Part shown: positions 46,344 to 55,600 of the stretch, piece by piece
Position numbering within the stretch: position 1 is the first letter of the stretch
Layout of the letters: each line of letters begins with the position of its first letter
Assembly: GCF_902859705.1 (NCBI RefSeq)
Contig: NZ_CADIJO010000019.1
Coordinates: forward strand, 1-64,000
From: Achromobacter deleyi
GTDB taxonomy: Bacteria; Pseudomonadota; Gammaproteobacteria; Burkholderiales; Burkholderiaceae_B
Reading direction: 5' to 3'
DNA length: 64,000 nt
The notes under the pieces: generated by a model
The model's database searches: none
Seen by the model: only the letters and a program-made list of their open reading frames with translations
Told to the model about the DNA's origin: nothing
Translations under genes and position numbers: made by a program

Positions 46344-47312
46344 TCAGTTGTTTTCAGGAGGCGGCACATAGGGGTCGAAGAAGCTGCCTTCGCTCATGCC
46401 GGGTATGTATTGATCCGAGATATAGGCGCGGCAGCGCTGCATGAAGACTTCGGTCAGCCGTGACGGTTTCATCGGCTTGTAGGTCGTCAACCCAAGCAAC
46501 ATGGGGCGGTGTTCGCCCACCAGGCGCAGCCGCACCAGCCGCTTGCCATCCAGGGCTTGTGTGGATTTCGGCCGCACGTTGAACAGCGCATAGCCGATGC
46601 CGTTGGCGACCATGGACCGCACCACTTCTTCCGAGCGCGAACGCGCCACGATGTTCGGCTCCAGGCCGAATTTCGCGAATAGCGACATGAAGTAATCGCG
46701 GCTCAAGGGCAGGTCCAGCAGCACCATGGGCAAGCGCGCCAGCTCTTCGAGCGTCACCGCGATCTGCTGCGACAGCGGATGCAGTTCGCTCACCACCACG
46801 TGCGGGGGCAGGCGCGCCAGCGCTTCGAACGAGATTTCGTCGCCCAGCCTCAGGTCGTAACTGAGCGCAACGTCGATCTCCAGGGTATGCAGCTTGTCGA
46901 TCAGCAACTGCTGGTCGCCTTCGACCATGTGCAGGTCGACTTTGTCGAAGGCGCGCGAGAAGCCGAAGATCACTTCCGGCGCGATCATGGCCGTGAGCGA
47001 CTGGAAGCAGCCCACGCGCAAGGTGCCCTGGATGGTATTGCTGGAGACCGACGCGATCTTGTAGAGGCGTGAGGCGCGCTCGAGCAGGTCTTCGCATTCG
47101 CTCATGACCTGTTGGCCGAGCACCGTCAGGGCCAGGCCCTTGGACGGATGCCGGACGAACAGCTGCACATCCAGCTCGGTTTCGACATGGGCGATGGCAG
47201 CCGAAATCGACGGCGCCGAAATGTGGATCTGGCTGGATGCCGCGGCGATGCTGCCGTGTTTGGCCGTGGCGACGAAGTACTCCATCTGGCGCAGCGAAAT
47301 GCGATTGAGCAT
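46344..47312 (-). CDS. LysR-type transcriptional regulator
   Basis: 322 residues: N-terminal winged HTH (QMEYFVATAKHGSIAAASSQIHIS…SISAAIAHVETELDVQLFVR) and a C-terminal effector domain. It lies between the DUF1028 gene (95-bp gap) and the deacylase gene (47-bp gap) on the same strand, so it is probably the local regulator of this region, perhaps including the divergent importer and decarboxylase-like genes. The effector is unknown. Confidence 0.9.
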   Translation of the reverse strand: MLNRISLRQMEYFVATAKHGSIAAASSQIHISAPSISAAIAHVETELDVQLFVRHPSKGLALTVLGQQVMSECEDLLERASRLYKIASVSSNTIQGTLRVGCFQSLTAMIAPEVIFGFSRAFDKVDLHMVEGDQQLLIDKLHTLEIDVALSYDLRLGDEISFEALARLPPHVVVSELHPLSQQIAVTLEELARLPMVLLDLPLSRDYFMSLFAKFGLEPNIVARSRSEEVVRSMVANGIGYALFNVRPKSTQALDGKRLVRLRLVGEHRPMLLGLTTYKPMKPSRLTEVFMQRCRAYISDQYIPGMSEGSFFDPYVPPPENN

Positions 47313-47407
47313 AGTCCGATGTGAGAAAGAAAAGTGTCTCCACTATGCCCGCACAGCGGGCCTGGCGCTCCTCGGGTTTTCTCGCACTCGCCGTTTGCCA
47401 CAGCCTG

Positions 47408-48079
47408 TCACAGATTGCCTGGCACGCCGAAACTCGGTGCGGCGCGCGGATCCCTGGCGCGGGTGATGTAATCCTGGATCTGCGGCTCGTAGACCTTCCA
47501 GGCCTCGTACAGGGTTTCAACAGGGCATTGCTCCACCCAGTCCATGCGCAGGTCGACGATAGGCCAATCCAGATCCGCCACCACCAGCAGTCCGGCCGAA
47601 TGCACCGGCCCCTCTTCGCCGCCGGCTGCCTGACCGGCCAGCATGGCCTGCATCAGGCGTTCGGCCAGCGAACCCGTCGTCTTCTCGAAGGCCGAGAGCA
47701 TGGCGGCGGGCACGTCCAGCGACGCCAGCATATTGCCGGCGCACGCGGCGTGCTCGCCCTTCGCGCTGGCCAGGCGGCCCAGCGCATTCGAGCCGGTGAA
47801 GATGGCCGGCGCTTGCGTGGCGTCGATGGCCATCAACTGCCGGTAGCTGATGAAAGGGCGCTCGGCCAGCGATTGCAGCGCACGCTCGGGCGAGTGGCCC
47901 TGGCTCATCGCGTCAAGGATGAGCGGCCCCAGCGCGGGGTCGGTGATGTTCTGGCTGACTGCCGCACCCACGCCAGCGCGTGCGCGCACGCATCGCGCCG
48001 CGACGGCGGGAGACGACGATGAGACGGCCGCGCCGAACTGGCCGGTGGCCGGGCAACGGGCAATGATGGAAAAAGTCAT
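47408..48079 (-). CDS. DUF1028 family protein
   Basis: 223 residues. The family start MTFSIIARCPATGQFGAAVSSSSPAVAARC and the GVGAAVSQNITDPALGPLILDAM segment identify DUF1028, whose fold resembles Ntn-hydrolases and whose function is not established. ATG 48079 has AGGCCCAGGTC upstream and lies 20 bp after the RidA gene. DUF1028 genes are often next to RidA and amino-acid or peptide uptake genes, as here, suggesting a role in nitrogen-compound catabolism. Confidence 0.85.
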   Translation of the reverse strand: MTFSIIARCPATGQFGAAVSSSSPAVAARCVRARAGVGAAVSQNITDPALGPLILDAMSQGHSPERALQSLAERPFISYRQLMAIDATQAPAIFTGSNALGRLASAKGEHAACAGNMLASLDVPAAMLSAFEKTTGSLAERLMQAMLAGQAAGGEEGPVHSAGLLVVADLDWPIVDLRMDWVEQCPVETLYEAWKVYEPQIQDYITRARDPRAAPSFGVPGNL

Positions 48080-48099
48080 GACCTGGGCCTCCTGGGGCG

Positions 48100-48513
48100 T
48101 CAATCCGGAATAACGGCAGTCGCGTCGATTTCCACCAACCATTCGGGCCGCGCCAATGCCGACACCACGATACCGGTGGACACGGGGAACACGCCCTTGA
48201 GCCACTTGCCGACCACCAGATAGACCGCCTCGCGATAACGGGGATCGATGATGTAGATCGTGATCTTGCAGATGTCCTGCAGCTCGCCGCCGGCTTCCCG
48301 GAGCAGCATGTCGATGTTCTTCATCGCCTGCTCCGCCTGGCCCGAGGCATCGCCGATGCACACGCTCTCGGACGTGTCCAGGTTCTGGCCGATCTGCCCG
48401 CGCAGGAAGACGGTGCTGCCACGCGCGACGACGGCCTGGCACAGATCGTTGTCGAGTTTCTGTTCCGGGTAGGTGGCCTTGGTATTGAAAGTGCGTATGC
48501 GCTTGTGCTTCAT
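48100..48513 (-). CDS. RidA family protein
   Basis: 137 residues. Rid proteins hydrolyse reactive enamines or imines made by PLP enzymes. RidA-fold landmarks: FLRGQIGQNLDT, GDASGQAEQAMKNIDMLLREAGGELQDICKITIYIIDPRYREAV, and a C-terminal ALARPEWLVEIDATAV. The catalytic Arg usually before the last strand (near IARxxLPxxxLVEIEA) reads here as ARPEWLVEI. First gene of the minus-strand unit with DUF1028, LysR and deacylase genes. Confidence 0.88.
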   Translation of the reverse strand: MKHKRIRTFNTKATYPEQKLDNDLCQAVVARGSTVFLRGQIGQNLDTSESVCIGDASGQAEQAMKNIDMLLREAGGELQDICKITIYIIDPRYREAVYLVVGKWLKGVFPVSTGIVVSALARPEWLVEIDATAVIPD

Positions 48514-48782
48514 GGCTCGTATCTTTATTAGGGTTTATCCGGGGCCCCGCGTCTGCCTGGCAAGCGGCATCGCATAAGACCGTGACCTGCCCGCTGATGG
48601 TCGGCCCAAGCGGGGCGGCAGCCTATTTGTTTTTTCCGGCGTCCCGTCTCGGAAATCCTGACGCGGGCGGCCATCAGGAAAATCTATCCACGCCAACGGA
48701 AAAGGCGACTTGGTCGCTCGGATCGCGTCTCTCATCATTGGTTTTCGCTGGCCGAAGCCACCTTTCCTTGCAGGGAATCCGG

Positions 48783-49580
48783 ATGACCATTGCCTCAACG
48801 CTCCTACCCGCCGCCTATCCCCGCTTTCGCTACGACGGGTCCGGCGACCTTGCCCGCATCGGGCTGATCTACATCGCCTCCAGCGTCGTGATGGAAGAAG
48901 AAATGTGGGCCATGTCCGGACCGGGGGTTTCCACCCATACCGCGCGCATCAAGCTGCCCAAGGTCACCGTCCAGGGCATCGAGGAAATGATGAACGCCCC
49001 GGAACTGGAGCAGGCTGCGCGGCTGGCGGGCGCGGCCCCCATCGACGTGCTGCTGTTCGGCGGCACCAGCGCTTCGTTTCTTCACGGCACCGCCTACGAC
49101 CAGGCGCTTATCCAGAAGCTGCGGCAATGGGTGCCGGGGCCGAAGATCACCACGGCGTCCACCGCCACGCTCGCGGCCTTGAAGAAGGTGAAAGCGGGCA
49201 AGGTGGCGCTGGCCACGCCCTATCTGCCGGAAATCCACGAGCGCGCCATCCGCTTTCTGCAGGAAAACGGCCACGAGGTCGTCAGGAGCGCCTGCCTGGG
49301 CATTTCGGATGACCACGCGCTGGCCGAGGTCTCGCTCGAGAAGGTCTATGACCACGTGATCTCGGTCGACCACCCGGACGCGACGGCCATCTTCGTGTCG
49401 TGCACCAATTTCAGGACCGTCGGCGCCATCGAGGCGCTGGAGCAGAAACTCGGCAAACCGGTGATCTCGGCCATCCAGGCCTCGTTCTGGCATTGCCTGG
49501 ACCTCACCGGCGCGGCAGGCGCCAAACCCGGCTACGGGTCGCTGTTCAACGCCAACCTGACCAAGGCCGACACGATGTAA
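48783..49580 (+). CDS. Asp/Glu racemase superfamily enzyme, arylmalonate decarboxylase-like
   Basis: 265 residues. The fold group contains maleate isomerase, Asp/Glu racemase and arylmalonate decarboxylase. The first catalytic Cys position, in LLFGGTSASF, is Gly94, whereas the second, Cys207 in IFVSCTNFRT, is kept. Loss of the first Cys with retention of the second is the hallmark of arylmalonate decarboxylase. PVISAIQASFWHCLDLTG and GAKPGYGSLFN also resemble that enzyme. ATG 48783 has AGGGAA 6 nt upstream. It precedes a polar-amino-acid ABC importer and is divergent from the RidA gene. The substrate is unknown; decarboxylation is inferred. Confidence 0.72.
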   Translation: MTIASTLLPAAYPRFRYDGSGDLARIGLIYIASSVVMEEEMWAMSGPGVSTHTARIKLPKVTVQGIEEMMNAPELEQAARLAGAAPIDVLLFGGTSASFLHGTAYDQALIQKLRQWVPGPKITTASTATLAALKKVKAGKVALATPYLPEIHERAIRFLQENGHEVVRSACLGISDDHALAEVSLEKVYDHVISVDHPDATAIFVSCTNFRTVGAIEALEQKLGKPVISAIQASFWHCLDLTGAAGAKPGYGSLFNANLTKADTM

Positions 49581-49622
49581 GCACTTCGCCACGGCGGATC
49601 ACCAATAAACAAGGGGAAAAAG

Positions 49623-50414
49623 ATGCATCTGCACAAAACCATCACGGCGCTGACACTCGCAAGCGCCTCGTTATTCGTCCTGGCGCCGGCGCATGCCGAA
49701 AAGCTGGTGCTTGGCAACGAGGGAAGCTATCCCCCGTTCAGCATGGTCGACCCGTCGGGTCGCCTGACGGGCTTCGAACCCGACCTGGCGCGCGAGATGT
49801 GCAAACGGATGAAGGTCGATTGCGAAATCGTCGTCATGGACTTCAAGGCCCTGATTCCGGCGCTGCTGCAGAAGAAGCTGGATGCCGTGGTCAGCCAGAC
49901 CAAGCCGCTGCCCGAACGCAAGGAAAAGGTGCTGTTCGGCCGCGCGGTGCTGTTCAATCCGGACTCCTACGTGGTGCCCGAGGCAAAGAACTACACCTTC
50001 ACGCCCGAGGGACTGAAGGGCGTACGGATCGGCCTGCAACGCGGTTCGGCGCAGGCCAAATACGTGTCCGAGACGTTCGGCAACGCCGTGCAGATCGTGT
50101 TCTACGACAACCCCGACCAGATCCGGCTCGATCTCGCCAACGGGCGGCTGGACATGAGCCTGGGCCCCAAGATCAGCTGGACCAACGAGTTCCTGTCCAA
50201 ACCCCAGGGCAAGGGCTGGAAATTCGCGGGCGGCGACTTGTGGACCGGCGGCGGCGAAGCCGGATCGAGCTGGATCGCCCGCAAGGACAGCGGCGAGCTG
50301 CTCAACCGCATGAACGCCACGCTGGAAACCATCATCAAGGACTGCACCTTCACCAAGCTGCGCAAACCCTATATGGAAGTGGAACTGCTGCCCGAGGAAG
50401 CGGCCTGCCGCTAG
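49623..50414 (+). CDS. Amino-acid ABC importer substrate-binding protein, family 3
   Basis: 263 residues. Signal peptide ending APAHA before EKLVLGNEGSYPPFSMVDPSGRLTGFEPDLAREMC, the typical opening of HisJ/LAO/GlnH-type periplasmic proteins. QTKPLPERKEKVLFG and the Arg-containing ligand loops fit binding of a polar amino acid or related acid. It lies 42 bp after the racemase-superfamily gene and precedes two permeases and an ATPase, one importer. Confidence 0.9.
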   Translation: MHLHKTITALTLASASLFVLAPAHAEKLVLGNEGSYPPFSMVDPSGRLTGFEPDLAREMCKRMKVDCEIVVMDFKALIPALLQKKLDAVVSQTKPLPERKEKVLFGRAVLFNPDSYVVPEAKNYTFTPEGLKGVRIGLQRGSAQAKYVSETFGNAVQIVFYDNPDQIRLDLANGRLDMSLGPKISWTNEFLSKPQGKGWKFAGGDLWTGGGEAGSSWIARKDSGELLNRMNATLETIIKDCTFTKLRKPYMEVELLPEEAACR

Positions 50415-50538
50415 CCCTGTCCGCGCACCCCGCCTGAGCCGCCCGGCACGAGGCCGGCGGACCGGGCGGCACGTTTCGCACGCTTGCCAGGGTCTGTGCC
50501 TGGCGCCTTTCAATGTGACCAGGCTTTAGGAATACCTC

Positions 50539-51252
50539 ATGCCTTCGATGGGTTTCGTGCTGCAACTCGCGACCGGCGCGATGATGACGATCCAGGTCGC
50601 CGTCTGCGCCTATCTGCTGGCGCTTGTGATCGGGACGTTCTTTGCCCTGATCACGCTGCGGCCGACGCTGCTGGCCAGAGTCATCTGGATCCCGTATGCC
50701 TCCATCTTCACCGGCGTGCCTTCGCTGCTGGTGGGCTTCCTGTTCTATTACGGCGGCTCGCAGATCGTCGCCGGCCTGCTTGCGCCGTTCGGCATCGGGC
50801 AGCGCGTCGAGATCACACCATTCATGGCGGCGGTGGCGGCGCTGGGCATGGTCTACGGCGCCTACCTGGCCGACCTGATACGCAGTGCCATCCAGAACGT
50901 GCCTCACGGACAGTTTGAGGCCGCGCGCGTGCTGCTGGTGCCGCGCAGCGCCATCTGGCTGAAGATCATCCTGCCGCAGATGCTGCGCCTGGCCTTGCCT
51001 GGCATGACCAATATGTGGATCGTCGTGCTCAAGGACACCGCGCTCATTTCGCTGATCGGCCTGAAGGAAATCATGGCCTACGCCAAGCTGGCCTCCGGCG
51101 TGACCAAGGAGCCCTTCGTCTACTACCTGCTGGCGGCGTTCTTCTTCCTCATGATGACCTGGCTGACCTACTACGTGGCCCGCCGCGTCGAAACGTGGGC
51201 CGCGCGGGGCTTTCATCCCGTCGTGACCCAGGGAGCGTCGCATGCACTTTGA
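50539..51252 (+). CDS. Amino-acid ABC importer permease (HisQ/GlnP type)
   Basis: 237 residues, five to six membrane segments. EAA-type loop HGQFEAARVLLVPRSAIWLKIILPQMLRLALPGMTN; TGVPSLLVGFLFYYGG is the His/Glu/Gln/Arg permease motif (variant of RGTPLLVQ). AGGA lies before ATG 50539. It overlaps the second permease by 11 bp. Confidence 0.92.
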   Translation: MPSMGFVLQLATGAMMTIQVAVCAYLLALVIGTFFALITLRPTLLARVIWIPYASIFTGVPSLLVGFLFYYGGSQIVAGLLAPFGIGQRVEITPFMAAVAALGMVYGAYLADLIRSAIQNVPHGQFEAARVLLVPRSAIWLKIILPQMLRLALPGMTNMWIVVLKDTALISLIGLKEIMAYAKLASGVTKEPFVYYLLAAFFFLMMTWLTYYVARRVETWAARGFHPVVTQGASHAL

Positions 51253-51931
51253 CTTCCAGGTGGCCTGGGACAGCCTGCCCAAACTGCTGGCCGGCGCCGG
51301 CACCACGTTCGCCGTGTTGCTGCCGGTGCTGGTCATCGGCCTGCTGCTGGCGCTGCCGGTTGCCCTGGCGAGCTTTCGGCCGGGCCCGCGCGCCGTCTTC
51401 GCCAGCAGCTATATCGGTTTCTTTCGCGGCGTTCCCAGCCTGGTGCTGCTGTACCTGATCTACAGCGGACTGCCGCAGTTCTCTTTTGTGCGCGACACCT
51501 TCCTGTGGGACATATTCTCCAGCGCCTACGTCTGCGCCTGGCTGGGCCTGGCGTTGACGCACTCGGGCTTCATGGCCGAGATCATTCGCGGCGGGCTGGC
51601 GGCGATTCCCAAGGGCACCATCGAAGCCGCGCAGACCCTGGGTCTGAAGCCCGCGCAGATCCTGTTCCGCCTGCGGCTGCCGCTGATGGCGCGCTATGTG
51701 CTGCGCGCCTATCAGAACGAGCTGCTCATCATGGTGAAAAGCACGGCCGCCGTCAGCGCCATCACGCTGGTCGACCTGACCGCCGCCGCCAACACCGTGT
51801 TCGACTACACCTATGACCCGTTCACGCCCCTGATCACGGCGGCGGCCATCTACTGGTGCATCACCAACTGCATACGTCTTGGATTCTCGATCGCGGATCG
51901 CAAGTTGAACCGCTACCTCGTCAGAGTCTGA
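51242..51931 (+). CDS. Amino-acid ABC importer permease (HisM type)
   Basis: 229 residues with the FRGVPSLVLLYLIYSGLPQF motif and EAA loop PKGTIEAAQTLGLKPAQILFRLRLPLMARYVLRAYQNE of the polar-amino-acid class. It overlaps the first permease by 11 bp, so the two are translated together and form the heterodimeric channel. Confidence 0.93.
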   Translation: MHFDFQVAWDSLPKLLAGAGTTFAVLLPVLVIGLLLALPVALASFRPGPRAVFASSYIGFFRGVPSLVLLYLIYSGLPQFSFVRDTFLWDIFSSAYVCAWLGLALTHSGFMAEIIRGGLAAIPKGTIEAAQTLGLKPAQILFRLRLPLMARYVLRAYQNELLIMVKSTAAVSAITLVDLTAAANTVFDYTYDPFTPLITAAAIYWCITNCIRLGFSIADRKLNRYLVRV

Positions 51932-51969
51932 ACCGCCCCGGCCGACCGTCCATCAGAGCGCGAACCACC

Positions 51970-52755
51970 ATGACTGCCATCCTGTCCCGCATCACGCCGC
52001 CGTTGTCCACCGTCCGCTCCGAATGCGCGCCCGCGGTGTCCATCTCGGGATTGAACAAGTTCTACGGCACGTTTCACGCCTTGCGGGACATCCACCTTGA
52101 GGTGGCCAGCGGTGAAATCGTCATTCTGTGCGGCCCATCGGGGTCGGGAAAGTCCTCGCTCATTCGCTGCATCAACCATCTGGAACAGCACGACTCGGGC
52201 GACATTCACGTCAATGGCACCGCGCTGACCCGGCGCCCGGAAAGCGTGGAGCAAGTCCGGCGCCAGCTGGGCATGGTGTTCCAGAGCTTCAATCTCTTTC
52301 CGCACATGACGGTGCTGGAAAACTGCACCTTTGCGCTGAAGATCGCCTTGAAGACGCCGGCCGGCGAGGCCGAGCAGACGGCACGGGAATACCTCGCCAA
52401 GGTCAATGTGATCGAACAGGCCGGCAAGTATCCGATCCAGCTTTCCGGCGGCCAGCAGCAGCGCGTGGCGATTGCGCGCGCGCTCTGCCTGCGGCCACGC
52501 ATCATGCTGTTCGACGAACCGACATCGGCGCTGGATCCGGAATCGGTCGGTTCCGTACTGCGCATCATGGAAGACCTGGCCCATACAGGCATCACCATGA
52601 TCTGCGTCACCCACGAGATCGGCTTTGCCCGCAGGGTGGCCGACCGCTGTGTGTTCATGGAGCGAGGCGAAATCATCGAGACCGCGCCCACCGAACAATT
52701 CTTTGCCTCGCCCAGGAACGAGCGGTTGAAGAATTTCCTGGAGCAGGTTCTGTAG
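51970..52755 (+). CDS. Amino-acid ABC importer ATP-binding protein (HisP/GlnQ type)
   Basis: 261 residues: Walker [11 protein letters not shown]-loop [17 protein letters not shown] (polar-amino-acid class), signature [15 protein letters not shown], Walker [16 protein letters not shown]-loop [18 protein letters not shown] 51970 is used; the open frame upstream overlaps the permease. It completes the importer begun at 49623. It has an N-terminal extension of about 25 residues. Confidence 0.93.
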   Translation: MTAILSRITPPLSTVRSECAPAVSISGLNKFYGTFHALRDIHLEVASGEIVILCGPSGSGKSSLIRCINHLEQHDSGDIHVNGTALTRRPESVEQVRRQLGMVFQSFNLFPHMTVLENCTFALKIALKTPAGEAEQTAREYLAKVNVIEQAGKYPIQLSGGQQQRVAIARALCLRPRIMLFDEPTSALDPESVGSVLRIMEDLAHTGITMICVTHEIGFARRVADRCVFMERGEIIETAPTEQFFASPRNERLKNFLEQVL

Positions 52756-52780
52756 TCAATAACATGGACAAGGGGTTGTC

Positions 52781-53806
52781 ATGATCAAGAAACTCATTTG
52801 CGCGGGCATGCTTGCCGGCGCGGCTCTCGCCGGCACGGCGCACGCGCAGGATGCCCTGGTGGTGAGCACCTGGGGCGGCAGCTTCCGGGACCTTATCGAC
52901 GAGACCATCGGCCGCGAGTTCACGCGGCAGACGGGGGTGCCGGTGAAGTACATCACGGGCGGCACCATCGACCGCCTTAACAAGGCCAAGCTCGCCACCA
53001 AACCGGAAAGCGACATCACGTTCACCACATCTCACATCGGCTGGCTGTACGTCAATGCCGGCCTGTACGAGAAGCTGGACCTGAGCAAGATCCCCAATTA
53101 CGCGCACCTGGTCGAGCGCGCCAAGATCAGTCCGTACCATATCGGCAGCTGGGCATATGTGTACACCATCGGCTACCGCCCCGACCTGGTGCCCGCCGGC
53201 ATCACCTTCAACAGCTGGAACGATCTCTGGAATCCGGCGCTGAAAGGCAAGCTGTCCGCACCCGATTTCGACCCCAGCCATATCATCGATATTTCGGCGT
53301 TGCTTTCGGGCGGCGACGCGAGCACATGGGAAAAAGGGCAAGACAAGCTCAAGGCTCTGAAACCCAACTTCAAGGCCTTCTACACCAACGATGCCAACAG
53401 CCAGCAACTGATCGCCGCCGGCGAGACGCCCGTGCAGATCGTGCTGTCCATGAACGCCTACTACATGATCGGCCAGGGCGTGCCGATCAAGGTGGCGATG
53501 CCCAAGGAAGGCGCGGTGCTGGGGGTGGATACCATGGGCATCATGAAAGGCAGCACCAAGATCGACCTGGCGCACAAGTTCATGAACATCGCGCTTTCGC
53601 CGGATGTGCAGGCCAAGATCGTGGCCGCCAAGAAGGCCAGCCCCGTCATCGACGATGCCAAGGTCTCGCCCGAAGACGCCGCGCTGCCGGGCGTGTTCAC
53701 GACCAAACAGCAATGGGATACCCAGGCCATCGTCATCGACGACAAGCTGCGCGCCGAAAAGACTGCCGAATGGCGCAAGTGGTTCACCGAGAACATCATG
53801 AACTGA
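52781..53806 (+). CDS. Pot/Fbp-type ABC importer substrate-binding protein
   Basis: 341 residues. Signal peptide MIKKLICAGMLAGAALAGTAHA, mature start QDALVVSTWGGSFRDLIDETIG as in PotD/PotF-like proteins of putrescine, spermidine or related ligands. The acidic polyamine pocket residues are not all identifiable, so the ligand is open. It starts 25 bp after the previous importer's ATPase and precedes two PotB/PotC-like permeases; its ATPase seems to be the one at 58766. Confidence 0.87.
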   Translation: MIKKLICAGMLAGAALAGTAHAQDALVVSTWGGSFRDLIDETIGREFTRQTGVPVKYITGGTIDRLNKAKLATKPESDITFTTSHIGWLYVNAGLYEKLDLSKIPNYAHLVERAKISPYHIGSWAYVYTIGYRPDLVPAGITFNSWNDLWNPALKGKLSAPDFDPSHIIDISALLSGGDASTWEKGQDKLKALKPNFKAFYTNDANSQQLIAAGETPVQIVLSMNAYYMIGQGVPIKVAMPKEGAVLGVDTMGIMKGSTKIDLAHKFMNIALSPDVQAKIVAAKKASPVIDDAKVSPEDAALPGVFTTKQQWDTQAIVIDDKLRAEKTAEWRKWFTENIMN

Positions 53807-53879
53807 TCGTCGCCGGCGCCGCGGCCTTTCCGGCCGCGGCGCCGCCACGCTTTCACCGTACACGAAGGATGGGTCCACC

Positions 53880-54734
53880 ATGGATGCGCGTTCCAATCTG
53901 AGGGGATGGCTGATATCCCCGGCCAGCTTCATCGCGCTGTGCATCTGCGTCGCCATGGCGGCCGTGCTGCAGTACAGCTTGCGTACTTTCATTCCCGGCT
54001 CGCTGGATGTCGGCGGCCTGACGCTGACGAACTTCTCGGGCATGGGCAAGCAGATCTACGTCGATGCCTTTGTCAACACGTTGCGCCTGAGCGTGGAGAC
54101 CACGGTCTTCTCCCTGCTCGTCGCCTACCCGTTGGCATACGCCCTGGTCAGGGTGCGAAACCGCTATATCAAGTCTTTCATCCTGATCGTCTCCATCACG
54201 CCGCTATTCCTGGGCGAGATCGTGCGCACCTATTCCTGGATCATCGTGCTGGGCAGCACGGGCTTCATCAATTCGATGTTGCTCAAGCTGGGCCTGATCG
54301 ATACGCCGCTTACGCTGATGTTCAGCCATCTGGGCGTACTGGTGGCGCTGGTGCATGTGACCGTTCCCGTGGTCGTGCTGATGCTGGCCACCGCCATCTC
54401 GCACATCGACCGCGACTACGAGAAAGCGGCCGAAAGCCTGGGCGCGGGGCCGGTGCGCACCTTTCTGACCATCACACTGCCGTTGTCCATGCCCGGCATC
54501 CTGGCCAGCATCACGACCTCGTTCGCCTGGACGTTCAGCGCCTTCGCCACGCCGCAGATGATCGGCGGCGGCCGCGTGCCGACGGTCTCGACACTGGTCT
54601 ACCAGCTGGGGTTTTCATCGATGAACTTTCCCCTGGCGGCCAGCCTGAGCGTCATGGGCCTGGGCCTGACGGCGATTGCGCTGATGCTGCTCGGCCGCGT
54701 CACGCGCCGTCTCAAGGTCATTGGAGGACACTGA
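53880..54734 (+). CDS. Pot-type ABC importer permease (PotB-like)
   Basis: 284 residues, six membrane segments. SITPLFLGEIVRTYSWIIVLGSTGFIN and EAA loop YEKAAESLGAGPVRTFLTITLPLSMPGI are PotB-like. It is followed after 1 bp by the second permease. Confidence 0.92.
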   Translation: MDARSNLRGWLISPASFIALCICVAMAAVLQYSLRTFIPGSLDVGGLTLTNFSGMGKQIYVDAFVNTLRLSVETTVFSLLVAYPLAYALVRVRNRYIKSFILIVSITPLFLGEIVRTYSWIIVLGSTGFINSMLLKLGLIDTPLTLMFSHLGVLVALVHVTVPVVVLMLATAISHIDRDYEKAAESLGAGPVRTFLTITLPLSMPGILASITTSFAWTFSAFATPQMIGGGRVPTVSTLVYQLGFSSMNFPLAASLSVMGLGLTAIALMLLGRVTRRLKVIGGH

Positions 54735-54735
54735 C

Positions 54736-55557
54736 ATGAGCCTGCGCAAATCCCTGCCCCTGTGGCTGCGTATCGGCGCGCCCGTGCTGATCACGCTCAT
54801 CCTCGCTTTCGTACTGCTGCCGGTCGTGGTGGTGGTGCTGGCTTCCTTCAATGAAAAAGCCTTGCTTACGTTTCCACCGCAGGCCTGGTCCTGGCGCTGG
54901 TTCGAGCGGGTCTTCACCTATTCGGACTTCCGTGACGGCTTTCGCGCCAGCATGGTGGTCACGTTCTGGTCGTCGCTGCTGGCGCTGGTCATCGGCACCG
55001 GGCTGGCGATTGCCGTCAAGCGCATGGCGTTTCCCGGCAAGCACATCCTGCAGGCCATCCTGCTGTCGCCGCTGGTGATTCCCCACTTCACGGTGGGATT
55101 GGGCCTGTTGATCCTGGTGGCGCAGCTGAACATCGATCGCGGTTACGGCATCGTGATCCTGTGCCACGTCATCCTCGTCCTGCCGTTCGTGCTGCGCAGC
55201 GTGTATGTCTCGATGGAGAACCTGGACGTACGCCTGGAGCAGAGCGCCGCCAGCCTGGGCGCGTCGCCCGTGCGGGTGTTGTTCACGATCACCGTGCCGC
55301 TGCTGGCGCCGGGCCTGTTCGGCGGCTGGCTGTTCGCGGCCATCATGTCGTTCAGCGAATTCACTGCGTCGCTGTTCGTGACCACCCAGAGCACGCAGAC
55401 TTTGCCCGTGACCATGTACAACTATGTACGCGAGTTCGCCGACCCGACGCTGGCCGCGCTGTCGGTGGTCTATATCGTGGTGACGGCTACCTTGCTGATC
55501 TTCGCCAATCGCTTCCTGGGATTGGGCAGAATCCTGAATATCGAGGATAACCACTAG
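54736..55557 (+). CDS. Pot-type ABC importer permease (PotC-like)
   Basis: 273 residues. Six membrane segments, with the PotC-type loop SFNEKALLTFPPQAWSWRWFERVF and EAA loop LEQSAASLGASPVRVLFTITVPLLAPGL. ATG 54736 has GGAGG 7 nt upstream; a TTG five codons earlier is less likely. It ends the plus-strand unit; a shared hairpin separates it from the convergent dehydrogenase. Confidence 0.92.
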   Translation: MSLRKSLPLWLRIGAPVLITLILAFVLLPVVVVVLASFNEKALLTFPPQAWSWRWFERVFTYSDFRDGFRASMVVTFWSSLLALVIGTGLAIAVKRMAFPGKHILQAILLSPLVIPHFTVGLGLLILVAQLNIDRGYGIVILCHVILVLPFVLRSVYVSMENLDVRLEQSAASLGASPVRVLFTITVPLLAPGLFGGWLFAAIMSFSEFTASLFVTTQSTQTLPVTMYNYVREFADPTLAALSVVYIVVTATLLIFANRFLGLGRILNIEDNH

Positions 55558-55569
55558 AGCCTGTCAACA

Positions 55570-55593
55570 GGCCCTGGCCCACGGGCCAGGGCC
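55570..55593. terminator. Hairpin between convergent permease and dehydrogenase genes
   Basis: GGCCCTGGCCC (55570-55580) pairs perfectly with GGGCCAGGGCC (55583-55593). There is no U tract, so termination strength is uncertain. Confidence 0.55.
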
Positions 55594-55600
55594 GTGCCTG

